Assembly (NCBI GenBank): GCA_016786565.1
Contig: JAEUVY010000103.1
Location: 1 to 42,781 of the forward strand
Reading direction: 5' to 3'
Source: Flavipsychrobacter sp.
GTDB taxonomy: Bacteria > Bacteroidota > Bacteroidia > Chitinophagales > Chitinophagaceae
Length of the DNA stretch: 42,781 nucleotides
The first letter of the stretch is position 1. Each line of letters starts with the position of its first letter. The notes below the pieces were generated by a model. That model saw only the letters and a list, made by a program, of their open reading frames with translations, was not told the DNA's origin and did not search any database. This document shows, one piece after another, positions 1 through 6,599 of the stretch. The translations under genes and the position numbers were made by a program.

Positions 1-954
1 AGTGACAGTATCACCAGGAGACTCGTATGTAGCTATCGCTTGACCTATCCAGCTTTTGGTAATATTCAAGCGTTCATTTGCCTTTTTTAAATCATCCCCC
101 TGTATATCCACAATGCTCTCTTGCAGACCTTTAACGTAAGAGAAAGGCGTGCCAATAATGGGTGGCTCTGATAAACCCAACTTAGTATGCAACTTCACAA
201 AAAAACTATCCGCATCACAGCCATTTATTTTGAAAGCATTTTTATCCGCAATAGTGGAAAAGAAATAATTATTTACACGGTCAGACGGTTCTCTATCTTT
301 GTAACATACCCAATAGAGCCCATGTTCAAAACGACCAAGCTCACTGATATATTCAAGCACAGGATCTTCACCAGAGTACCCCACAATGATCCATGGGCGG
401 TCTGCAACAGGACTGAAGCAACGTCGCAGCAGGCCACTCACCGACTCGAATTCCTTTTTGGTATTTAGCAGGTTGAATCCATGGTACTGCCCATGCAAGT
501 ATACGAGACCCGGCGATTCGAAGGGTGCTGTAGTCATACCTTTCAACATAGCCATATCATATATAGCAGGATACATATTAAACAACCCAAGTGCACGCTG
601 CATGAGGTTGTCGAAGTTCACCGTGAATACAAAGTCTATGAACCCCTCCTTCATCATATGCGCCAGGTAAATATGAGAGGCATTGATTTGCGCTTCTTTA
701 ATATACTTCTTGAACAGCTCTTTGCGATCAGCCGGGCCTAACGCCGCCATCACCTGTGTATAGCTTTTTTTATCTTCGGCTGACAATCTCTTCACAGCCG
801 GAACTTTAGCATATTCGCTGAGGATCTCAGCCATCAGCTTTCCTGCTAGGGGAATACCTCCAGTTGTTGAAGCTCCTGCTCCTAAAAATACGATAGCCTT
901 TTTTTTGTTTTCTTTCAGCGTATATGCTAAATCTTCAATCAATGTGATACTCAT
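1..954 (-). CDS. SIR2-like domain protein, C-terminus cut by window edge
   Basis: The reading frame is open from the ATG at 954 to base 1 (318 codons, no stop), so the protein continues outside the window. Sequence shows a Rossmann-type NAD-binding SIR2 core: hydrophobic strand then GAGAS at residues 25-29, TVNFDN at 111-116, LHG at 153-155 and GYSGED at 192-197. These match the nucleotide-binding and catalytic blocks of the SIR2_2-type family rather than classical sirtuin deacetylases, because no zinc-binding Cys quartet is visible. Relatives of this type act as NAD-depleting effectors in several anti-phage systems (established for ThsA, DSR and SIR2-linked Avs proteins). Residues 260-318 look helical, possibly the start of a TPR or other sensor region. 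That anti-phage role is inference here; the partner domain or gene is not visible. Confidence 0.85.
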   Translation of the reverse strand, partial: MSITLIEDLAYTLKENKKKAIVFLGAGASTTGGIPLAGKLMAEILSEYAKVPAVKRLSAEDKKSYTQVMAALGPADRKELFKKYIKEAQINASHIYLAHMMKEGFIDFVFTVNFDNLMQRALGLFNMYPAIYDMAMLKGMTTAPFESPGLVYLHGQYHGFNLLNTKKEFESVSGLLRRCFSPVADRPWIIVGYSGEDPVLEYISELGRFEHGLYWVCYKDREPSDRVNNYFFSTIADKNAFKINGCDADSFFVKLHTKLGLSEPPIIGTPFSYVKGLQESIVDIQGDDLKKANERLNITKSWIGQAIATYESPGDTVT

Positions 955-1011
955 GGGATAATTGGTTACCTCTGCAATTTAATATTTTATCATCACTCGC
1001 ACTTACTTCCC

Positions 1012-1049
1012 TGTTGTTCGTGATGTTCCGAAGGGCATCGCGAACAACA
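1012..1049. repeat. 14-bp stem hairpin upstream of SIR2 gene
   Basis: TGTTGTTCGTGATG at 1012-1025 pairs with CATCGCGAACAACA at 1036-1049 with a single G-T wobble, around a 10-base loop. There is no T-run, so it is not a standard terminator. It sits about 60 bases upstream of the SIR2 start codon and could lie in its leader. Confidence 0.6.
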
Positions 1050-1163
1050 AATATTAATCCGTCTCCGACGGGCTTCATCTTGACAAAGGAAAATGTTTAT
1101 AGCGGGCATGGGAGAGAGCACACTTCGATAAAACGCTTTGGGGTGTGAGAGGGATGCGTTACA

Positions 1164-1228
1164 AACCTGCCTGACGGCAGTAAGGCGCTCCACCGCAGCA
1201 TCCTTGAAACATTCGAGGACGAGGTGAG
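1164..1228. repeat. Dispersed repeat, copy 1
   Basis: About 65 bases starting AACCTGCCTGACGGCAG and ending GAGGACGAGGTGAG. It matches 2386-2449 at almost every base, differing by one or two substitutions near 1181, a few near 1203 and one extra G. The left end carries the CCTGCC/GGCAG palindrome shared with other REP-like units in this region. It lies just downstream of the lipoprotein gene that ends at 1287. Confidence 0.7.
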
Positions 1229-1286
1229 AATTTATCTCGTTTTCAAGAGACAATTTAATTCCTCGAATAGCAACGATAAAAATGAA

Positions 1287-1733
1287 TTACTTTTCTGAGT
1301 GTAAGTCTTCTCTAAAGGTTGTCATAGACGTTTTGGTATACCCAAAATATACAATACTGTCTTTCAAGTGGTAATAATACACATCGTCTACTTCATTTTT
1401 ACTTGGGCTTTGAGTAAATGTCAATCTGTTGTTGGCAGAATCATTTCTTACAAAATAATAGGTAGCACTCCCGCCAGTTGCAGTTTTCACTACAAAAGAT
1501 GAACTACTCAGAGATTCTATCGTCCAATAAGCTACAATTTTTGTTATCGTGTCTAAACCCGGGGAACGGTAATCAGATTGTCCTACCATTTTATGAGTGC
1601 CCACCATTTGCTGAATGTAATCTGCGGTAGTTTTGGGCTTGGAAGATATCACTTTCTCTTTTCGGCAAGCGCCAATTGCCCATATCAATATGACACAAAC
1701 CAGTAGATATACGTAGCTATTTCTAATTCTCAT
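1287..1733 (-). CDS. Small lipoprotein, function unknown
   Basis: 148 residues. The N-terminus has a hydrophobic stretch (residues 8-22) ending in the lipobox IGAC with the acceptor Cys at 23, so it should be a membrane-anchored periplasmic or outer-membrane lipoprotein. The mature part is rich in Ser, Thr, Tyr and alternating beta-type residues and resembles the small beta-sandwich lipoproteins common in Bacteroidota, but I recognise no named family. A TACCTTTG box (1757-1764) matching the Bacteroidota -7 element lies 23 bases upstream of the ATG on the same strand. Confidence 0.75.
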   Translation of the reverse strand: MRIRNSYVYLLVCVILIWAIGACRKEKVISSKPKTTADYIQQMVGTHKMVGQSDYRSPGLDTITKIVAYWTIESLSSSSFVVKTATGGSATYYFVRNDSANNRLTFTQSPSKNEVDDVYYYHLKDSIVYFGYTKTSMTTFREDLHSEK

Positions 1734-1756
1734 ACTGATACTTTCGCAGAGTCATA

Positions 1757-1764
1757 CAAAGGTA
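1757..1764 (-). promoter_or_regulatory. -7 promoter box TACCTTTG
   Basis: On the minus strand it reads TACCTTTG, an exact TAnnTTTG match, 23 bases before the ATG at 1733. No clear TTTG -33 element is seen at the right distance, so confidence is limited. Confidence 0.45.
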
Positions 1765-1954
1765 ATTTTTATATGGGATAGTGAGCCACTTGCAGATAAT
1801 GGTAATGGTTCTGTTTTGCCATGTTCGGAGACCGGTATGGTATAGAATGGATGGTGGAGTTTGGACAAAAATGAGAATGGGGCCTTATACTATGCGAGTT
1901 GAAAAGACTTGCACAAAATGACTGATATTTGAGAAAAATCGGGAAACAACAGAA

Positions 1955-2374
1955 ATGGGGCGACTATTTTCAGCTAATTGGACGACGGTGTACAAGTTTA
2001 CCTGCGGACTTGTCTTTATTGTGTTTTTCAACTCAGGGAGCAGTTTTGCTCAAACTGAATGTTCGGAAACAATTGCTGAAATCACCACACTGGTGAAGAA
2101 AGCAATAGAAAAAGAACAGGAAGCTGTTTACCGAAACGTTGATACAACAAAGGGCCTGGCGGCAACTATGACATTCAACATTCATTTTGCCCTATATAAA
2201 TCCGGAGCAATAGGAAATGTCCGCATCAGAAAAATGAAATGCGCCAAATGTGACAGAAAAGAAAAAGAGGAAATATCAGAAAGATTGATTCAAGTGATAT
2301 CCGGGATATCAGGTACAAAACCATGTACGCAGGATCTGTATTTCAAACAGCCGATAGTTTACGAACTCTATTAA
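1955..2374 (+). CDS. Exported protein of unknown function
   Basis: 139 residues. Residues 14-33 form a signal peptide ending SFAQ, so the product is likely periplasmic. The mature part has an alpha-helical, lysine- and glutamate-rich start (40-60), then a beta segment (FNIHFALYKSG) and a CAKC pair near residues 98-101. The layout, with a G-x-I-x-x-V-R-I run, is reminiscent of a TonB C-terminal-like fold, but it is too diverged to call. It stands alone, read towards the convergent DUF6157-type gene, with a dispersed repeat directly after its stop. Confidence 0.6.
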   Translation: MGRLFSANWTTVYKFTCGLVFIVFFNSGSSFAQTECSETIAEITTLVKKAIEKEQEAVYRNVDTTKGLAATMTFNIHFALYKSGAIGNVRIRKMKCAKCDRKEKEEISERLIQVISGISGTKPCTQDLYFKQPIVYELY

Positions 2375-2385
2375 TGGCAAGAAGG

Positions 2386-2449
2386 AACCTGCCTGACGGC
2401 AGCCAGGCGCTCCACCGCAGCATCTGCGAAACATTCGAGGACGAGTGAG
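2386..2449. repeat. Dispersed repeat, copy 2
   Basis: Second copy of the element at 1164-1228, beginning 12 bases after the stop of the exported-protein gene and ending 10 bases before the stop of the next gene. Its position in a convergent 3' gap suggests a mobile or structural palindromic unit tolerated between transcripts. Confidence 0.7.
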
Positions 2450-2458
2450 GGTTTGATT

Positions 2459-2869
2459 TTATCTGCGAGATTTCATTGCTTTCACTTTTCTTATCTTATT
2501 GTTGGCTAAAAACTCTTGATATTCTTCTGTTTCCATTCCGTAGAGTGCCACTTTCCCATCTTTATCACTATGAATACCAAACCCATACGTCTTTGTCAAT
2601 GGAGAAGCACGAAAACAAGGTTGACCTTTTGAAAAAAACTGCTCTCTTGCTTGTTTATAGTTAGCTTTAGCCAAGTCACTTCTTTTAGCGAAAACAAGAA
2701 AGAATATGTCATCGGAAGTATATTTATATGGCTTTTCAGACAATAAATCGTAGTGCATACCAGCCACCGTTTTTATGTCCTTAGCCGGCGGTACTATTCC
2801 ACGGTCCGCTTTAGTGTCTTCCGCAACTTCAATAAAAGTGTCAAAGTAATTGGTTGAATGTGTTTTCAT
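2459..2869 (-). CDS. DUF6157-type conserved protein
   Basis: 136 residues, cytoplasmic, with no signal or membrane segment. The opening (KTHSTNYFDTFIEVAED, followed by a short gap and IPP) is the hallmark I associate with DUF6157 proteins, and the length fits. That assignment is from memory of the family pattern. The biochemical role is unknown. The tail is basic (residues 124-136). The gene is transcribed alone, convergent with the exported-protein gene. Confidence 0.7.
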   Translation of the reverse strand: MKTHSTNYFDTFIEVAEDTKADRGIVPPAKDIKTVAGMHYDLLSEKPYKYTSDDIFFLVFAKRSDLAKANYKQAREQFFSKGQPCFRASPLTKTYGFGIHSDKDGKVALYGMETEEYQEFLANNKIRKVKAMKSRR

Positions 2870-3033
2870 CTAATTGGCAATTTAACTGTGTGATTCCTAT
2901 TTGTGTTTATGCAGACTGCGAAGGTTGAGTCAAACAAGAAGTGGGTGATCATATTTCGCGTCAATGGTAAATCGAACCGTTTCATGTATTCGATTGAAAA
3001 AGGTAGTGAAAAAGGTATATGGTTTTAGTAGCC

Positions 3034-4044
3034 TCAATATTTGTTTACAAATTCTATTACCTGGTTTGCAAACTCTATTGGTTGTTCGTAATTGGGCGAA
3101 TGTGAGGATAACTCAAACAAATGGATGTATTTGTGGTCGGAAGGAGTTCCTAGTTTTTGATAAGTATCTATACCGATTGAAACCGGGAAAACTTTGTCGT
3201 GCCTTCCCCAACATATCAGACTGGGAACGGTGATTTCGCCCAGCATTGATTGCAAGTTCAAACCTTTGTTCAAAAATTCGAATTTATATGGTACAAAAAA
3301 GTAGGCTGTTGATAATGGGGAGTAAAAAAGAAGCTCTGTAAATGGCACCTTAAGAGAATCGCTATCGGGATTGAAGTCATATCCTTTTGCTTTCCCGACG
3401 AAGGTATAGTGTGCATTTTCATTTATGCCAACGACAGGGTGCTCTGCATACCAGTTTAGCGCAAAGTTCCAGTACTGCTTGTCCTCGTTCGCATCAATCT
3501 TCTTATGAGCATAGGCTATCATAGTGTCCCGTGACTGACTATTAGCTTCGGTCCAGTTATGACCGCCGTCTACTTCTATCCAACCGCTTATTTTATGCTG
3601 ATTCCGCAACAAATAATTGGTACCCAATGCACCTCCCCAAGAGTGCCCCATCAAGAATATTTCCGGCTTTTCGAACTTCTTATTTATCAGCGTTACCACT
3701 TTATCAAGATCTTCCGTAAACTGTTCTAATGTGGCGTTGTCCATAGATGGATTACCCTGGCTCATCCCACACATTCGCTGATCCCAATAAACTATCGCGA
3801 ACCGTTCTTCAATTCTTTGGTGAGAAGGGAAAACAGTATAATATTGCGATGAACCTCCTTCAGGCCCTCCGTGAAGCATTATAATAAATTTCTTTGCATC
3901 CTTATTCCCTTTCACCCACACAGGCATGACGGCACCTTTGCTTTCGAGATAGAAGAAATCCCCTTCTTTTTGCAGTGCTTTTTTGTTACATGCGAGAAAA
4001 GGCAACGTCAAAAAAACACCCAAATAATATATTCTGTTTTTCAT
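3034..4044 (-). CDS. Lipoprotein alpha/beta hydrolase (S33 peptidase-like)
   Basis: 336 residues. Lipobox FLAC with Cys19 shows a lipid-anchored envelope protein. The hydrolase fold is clear: oxyanion-loop motif HGGPEGG at 58-64, WDQR at 87-90, nucleophile elbow GHSWGG at 133-138 (Ser135), acid Asp283 in WGRHDKV, and His315 in SSHSPNYEQP. The HGGP and WDQR motifs point to the prolyl-aminopeptidase (S33) branch, so a peptidase or esterase acting in the periplasm is likely, substrate unknown. Its ATG lies one base after the stop of the upstream barrel gene, so the two are almost certainly one transcript. Confidence 0.88.
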   Translation of the reverse strand: MKNRIYYLGVFLTLPFLACNKKALQKEGDFFYLESKGAVMPVWVKGNKDAKKFIIMLHGGPEGGSSQYYTVFPSHQRIEERFAIVYWDQRMCGMSQGNPSMDNATLEQFTEDLDKVVTLINKKFEKPEIFLMGHSWGGALGTNYLLRNQHKISGWIEVDGGHNWTEANSQSRDTMIAYAHKKIDANEDKQYWNFALNWYAEHPVVGINENAHYTFVGKAKGYDFNPDSDSLKVPFTELLFYSPLSTAYFFVPYKFEFLNKGLNLQSMLGEITVPSLICWGRHDKVFPVSIGIDTYQKLGTPSDHKYIHLFELSSHSPNYEQPIEFANQVIEFVNKY

Positions 4045-4045
4045 G

Positions 4046-4687
4046 CTACTTAGAATTTAAATTAAACAAGAAACCCGCATTCAGGGCAAAATGTGTTAGG
4101 TAGTAGCCATTGAACGGCGCTTTCCAAAACAACTCCGGACGGATATATACCTGTAGGTCTATGCCGGTACTTCTTTTAATGTTGTATCCCGTCCCAACAG
4201 CAACTGATGGCATTATCATAGACCGGCCGGAATTAGGAATGTTCACCACAGCTCCGTTAGGAAGTACGTCAAATATTTCACCACCACTGGCAAAATGATG
4301 CAAATAGCCTAATCCGATGAAGTGATCTACAAAAAGACCACTTTTATACGTTATACGTTGCCCCCACTGCTCCCTTATGAAGATAGTTGTGTTGTTTCGG
4401 GCATGTACGTATCCACCGATATTGGTGCCCCATAAAAATTGGTATCTACCGTTTCCGTAGGGGCAATGCTCTATCCCCAGAACCACTCCCGGGTGAGCCA
4501 TAGTTTCCCCAAAATATCCTGCAGTGATCTTCAATCTCGTCTCGCGTCGAGTTGATTCCTTCTTAGTTTGCTCGGTCGATTCTTCACTGTCGACTGCGGG
4601 CTCCGGGCCTTCATAAGTATTGGGGTCCTGGCATTGCGCCAAATAAGGACAGAATAGGAGCAAACACATGGCTACAAGTCTTTTCAT
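4046..4687 (-). CDS. Outer-membrane beta-barrel-like protein
   Basis: 213 residues. There is a signal peptide (1-19, ending AQC-Q) that could also be read as a lipobox with Cys19. A charged acidic/Thr linker (25-50) follows, then alternating aromatic/small residues typical of beta-strands (LKITAGYFGE, FIGLGYLHHFA, SVAVGTGYNI), ending with NAGFLFNLN. This suggests a small outer-membrane barrel. It is the first gene of a two-gene operon with the lipoprotein hydrolase (one-base gap). A TAGTTTTG box lies 19 bases upstream of the ATG. Confidence 0.7.
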   Translation of the reverse strand: MKRLVAMCLLLFCPYLAQCQDPNTYEGPEPAVDSEESTEQTKKESTRRETRLKITAGYFGETMAHPGVVLGIEHCPYGNGRYQFLWGTNIGGYVHARNNTTIFIREQWGQRITYKSGLFVDHFIGLGYLHHFASGGEIFDVLPNGAVVNIPNSGRSMIMPSVAVGTGYNIKRSTGIDLQVYIRPELFWKAPFNGYYLTHFALNAGFLFNLNSK

Positions 4688-4706
4688 TGTTTCGCATTTT
4701 TTTTTG

Positions 4707-4738
4707 CAAAACTAACTTGTCGGCCTAATCTCCTTCAA
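4707..4738 (-). promoter_or_regulatory. Promoter for barrel/hydrolase operon
   Basis: Minus strand shows ATTG, a 21-base spacer, then TAGTTTTG (4707-4714), fitting TTTG-N19-21-TAnnTTTG with one mismatch at -33. The -7 box is 19 bases from the ATG at 4687, the same spacing as the tetR promoter. Confidence 0.55.
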
Positions 4739-4778
4739 TCAGGCAGTGATTTTGATACCGAAATGGACAAATTGCCTG

Positions 4779-5627
4779 TTAAGACGGACTATTGTTTTCC
4801 CACCATTGCCTGAAATGGACAGAATTGGATTTCGAAATAAAAACATCGCCTGGTGGAGGCACAACAAAATTCACTTTTAGCTTTCTGGTTTCTGTGTGTT
4901 CCACAGATTGTATCGCATTACGTACTGTAAGGAATTGTCTGTTAACTCTATAAAAATTGGCATGTCGAAGTTTGTCTTCCCAATATTCAAGCGTTCCTTT
5001 TACCCGATACCGATCGCCTGAAAAGGTCTGTAACCAAAGTACTTTGGAACTACTAAACAAGTAAGCACAATTGGCAAGCTCAATACGTACATCTCTGGCT
5101 CCGCTTTGGGCAATTATGTGATCTATTGAAATGTCAGTTGGCTCCACGGCCTGATCAAAAAGCACTATTCGCGCCGACTTACCAATGCGATATAGACAAA
5201 GAGAGAGATATAATGCATTTATTAATGTAAGAAAGAGTATAGACAGAGGTAACTCCAAGTTCAGTATAGAACTATCTGCAAATGAAACACCAATCACAAA
5301 AAGGTATAAAACCTCCAAAGCCATTGCGACCAAAGCCGGTGCGAGAATGCCGAGTAATATCTGCTTTCCAATCCGCGTTTGTATAACGGCATCTAATGGA
5401 TGAGTTATGTTCAATTTCTTGTTTAATTTCTCCAGGTACAAAGCAGTGAGAAACGTAGTTGCAAAGGCAAATGCTATGTCTGAATAAAAAGACGGTATCC
5501 TTAAACATTGTGAAAGAGAATTCCCTTGTCCTATAAAAATAAATGATAAGGCAACAATTGTATAACCAATTTGCCATCTGAATTTTAATAGAAAATTGAA
5601 TGTACTATAATGTACTACGCTATCCAT
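4779..5627 (-). CDS. Membrane-bound LytTR transcription regulator
   Basis: 282 residues from the ATG at 5627. A longer frame begins at a TTG at 5687, but GGGAAAG upstream of 5627 makes the ATG more likely. Four hydrophobic segments fill the N-terminal half (about 18-35, 46-65, 90-115 and 122-145 from this start). The C-terminal ~100 residues are a LytTR DNA-binding domain: the run ...FYRVNRQFLTVRNAI... with a final basic beta hairpin is diagnostic. So it is a one-protein membrane-tethered regulator without receiver or kinase domains. Target promoters are unknown. It is transcribed towards the barrel operon. Confidence 0.82.
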   Translation of the reverse strand: MDSVVHYSTFNFLLKFRWQIGYTIVALSFIFIGQGNSLSQCLRIPSFYSDIAFAFATTFLTALYLEKLNKKLNITHPLDAVIQTRIGKQILLGILAPALVAMALEVLYLFVIGVSFADSSILNLELPLSILFLTLINALYLSLCLYRIGKSARIVLFDQAVEPTDISIDHIIAQSGARDVRIELANCAYLFSSSKVLWLQTFSGDRYRVKGTLEYWEDKLRHANFYRVNRQFLTVRNAIQSVEHTETRKLKVNFVVPPPGDVFISKSNSVHFRQWWENNSPS

Positions 5628-5668
5628 ACGATAATCATTTTCTTTCCCTTCAAAAATACAGAGTAATT

Positions 5669-5703
5669 TGCCAAAAAAAGGCTCCAAAAAATTGAAGCCG
5701 TCT
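5669..5703 (-). terminator. Terminator after tRNA fragment
   Basis: Minus strand reads GGCTTC, an 8-base loop, GGAGCC, then a run of T. The six-base stem has one mismatch. It follows the tRNA 3' fragment at 5713-5735, as a genuine tRNA terminator would. Confidence 0.6.
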
Positions 5704-5712
5704 TAAGGTAAC

Positions 5713-5735
5713 CCTGATTGGATTCGAACCAATGC
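5713..5735 (-). pseudogene. tRNA 3' end fragment
   Basis: Minus strand carries the T-arm ATTGGTTCGAATCCAAT followed by CAGGG, almost the 3' third of the tRNA-Arg at 13206 but with an altered acceptor. Upstream sequence to about 5800 shares AACTTTCATA and AGCGGAGC with the region beside the 6.4-kb copy, so the two are related duplications. No full cloverleaf can be drawn. Confidence 0.6.
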
Positions 5736-5980
5736 CCCCAAGCCCTACCTATCAGCAGCTATGCCTTACCCAAACTTTCATATAACAGAAATAGCGGAGC
5801 CTCCATCCCCTACCCTTCTTTTGCCCCGCAACAATTTCTACCACACATCAAAAAACGCACTATCATAGATTTTCTTTTTGCCACGTTGCCAGCCCGTTTG
5901 TAACTTGTATTGATGTTGCATAAAACGAGACTAATAGGCATATATGATGATTTTGTTGTGCTTCTCACCCCGAGAAGAAG

Positions 5981-6001
5981 CCTGCCTGCCGACAAGGCAG
6001 G
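5981..6001. repeat. REP-like palindrome, degenerate
   Basis: CCTGCCTGCCGACAAGGCAGG: arms CCTGCC/GGCAGG with altered centre. It is flanked by a wider inverted repeat CTTCTCACC (5961-5969) and GGTGAGAAG (6000-6008), giving a nested hairpin. Confidence 0.6.
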
Positions 6002-6004
6002 TGA

Positions 6005-6085
6005 GAAGAAAGTGAGAAGTACGTGTGAAGAAAGTGAGAAGCAAGTGAGAAGCAAGTGAGAAGCAAGTGGGAAGAAATTGGGAAG
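6005..6085. repeat. 11-bp tandem repeat, seven units
   Basis: Consecutive 11-base units of consensus GAAGCAAGTGA begin at 6005, 6016, 6027, 6038, 6049, 6060 and 6071, with a final GAAG. Units 5 and 6 are identical and the others differ by one to four bases. It sits between REP-like palindromes in non-coding DNA. Confidence 0.85.
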
Positions 6086-6089
6086 TTTT

Positions 6090-6109
6090 CCTGTCGGCCG
6101 GCAGGCGGG
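6090..6109. repeat. REP-like palindrome, degenerate
   Basis: CCTGTCGGCCGGCAGGCGGG, a variant of the 20-bp CCTGCCTGCCGGCAGGCAGG element, immediately after the 11-bp tandem repeat. Confidence 0.55.
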
Positions 6110-6186
6110 TGTGCAGTTTTTCAGACCGGTTGCTTCTCACAAACCAATTGATAATCAACGAAATAGCACCGGATTGTGCAGACCCA

Positions 6187-6201
6187 CCTGCCGGCAGGCA
6201 G
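6187..6201. repeat. REP-like palindrome, short copy
   Basis: CCTGCCGGCAGGCAG: inner part of the 20-bp palindrome lacking the outer left CCTG. Confidence 0.6.
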
Positions 6202-6324
6202 AAATAAAAAATTATGCAGTTGGGAGAAATCGCGCAGTGCATTAATTGGTATCTGGCACAGCGTACCCGGCAACAACAACTAAACGTGTGTGCCGGTCTC
6301 TTTGTTTAGGGAGCGTTTGGACAA

Positions 6325-6355
6325 AAAAATAGCGGAGCGCTTTCGCACCCCGCTG
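6325..6355 (-). terminator. Terminator downstream of broken tRNA-Arg
   Basis: Minus strand AGCGGGGTGC-GAAA-GCGCTCCGCT followed by ATTTTTTT: a 10-bp stem with two G-T wobbles and a GAAA tetraloop. It is placed 8 bases after the tRNA-like 3' end at 6362, so this copy once was a terminated tRNA transcript. Confidence 0.8.
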
Positions 6356-6396
6356 TAAATGTGATCCGGATTGGATTCGAACCAATGACCCCAAGC

Positions 6397-6416
6397 CCTG
6401 CCTGCCGGCAGGCAGG
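6397..6416. repeat. 20-bp REP-like palindrome in anticodon arm of tRNA copy
   Basis: Perfect palindrome CCTGCCTGCCGGCAGGCAGG. It separates the anticodon loop from its 3' stem, exactly the same point as in the copy at 13604-13623. Confidence 0.95.
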
Positions 6417-6433
6417 TTAGAAGGCTTGTGCTC

Positions 6434-6453
6434 CCTGCCTATCGGCAGGCAGG
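6434..6453. repeat. 20-bp REP-like palindrome in D arm of tRNA copy
   Basis: CCTGCCTATCGGCAGGCAGG, with CCTGCC/GGCAGG arms and an altered centre. It is inserted between the D loop and the 3' strand of the D stem of the same tRNA pseudogene. Confidence 0.9.
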
Positions 6454-6473
6454 TATCCTAACTTTCATAGAAT

Positions 6474-6506
6474 AAAAAAAGCGGAGCGCTTTCGCACTCC
6501 GCTGTA
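6474..6506 (-). terminator. Terminator with GAAA loop
   Basis: Minus strand AGCGGAGTGC-GAAA-GCGCTCCGCT followed by seven T. It is nearly identical to the hairpin at 6325-6355 and follows a degenerate tRNA T-arm fragment (about 6510-6536, with the GAACC and CGTTAGGA pieces), again in tRNA-then-terminator order. Confidence 0.8.
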
Positions 6507-6578
6507 AAGTGAACCCGTTAGGACTTTTCTCGAACCATTTCATTGAGGATTTGAAAAAACTTGTAGATGTTTTTCAGC

Positions 6579-6599
6579 TTCTATCAATAATTGATAGAA
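6579..6599. repeat. Perfect 21-bp palindrome
   Basis: TTCTATCAAT-A-ATTGATAGAA, 10-bp arms around a single base. It lies 100 bases beyond the stop of the next gene (6699) and could be a protein-binding site or a weak hairpin. There is no T-run directly after it on either strand. Confidence 0.7.

Larger units (their letters stand above)
955..1286. other. Intergenic stretch with hairpin and dispersed repeat, no gene
   Basis: This 332-base gap separates the SIR2 gene from the upstream lipoprotein gene on the same strand. It holds a 14-bp hairpin (1012-1049), a small CCGTC/GACGG hairpin near 1061-1073, and one copy of a dispersed repeat (1164-1228). An 86-codon open frame crosses it on the minus strand but is made mostly of repeat sequence and is not called as a gene. 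Confidence 0.6.
6362..6462 (-). pseudogene. tRNA-Arg(TCT) pseudogene with two palindrome insertions
   Basis: Read on the minus strand, the 3' acceptor strand, T-arm, variable loop and anticodon 3' stem (6362-6396) are identical to the intact gene at 13206. A 20-bp palindrome (6397-6416) follows, then the anticodon loop and 5' stem up to the D stem (6417-6433), a second, slightly altered palindrome (6434-6453), and only about nine more matching bases before homology is lost. The 5' acceptor strand and half the D arm are gone, so it cannot fold into a tRNA. Confidence 0.9.

Noticed and set aside
993..1253. 86-codon minus-strand ORF
   Set aside because: It is made largely of the dispersed repeat and hairpin, has odd Cys/Arg-rich composition and lies between two real genes; no gene-like features.
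6005..6085. CRISPR array
   Set aside because: Units are 11 bp with no unique spacers, so it is a tandem repeat and not CRISPR.
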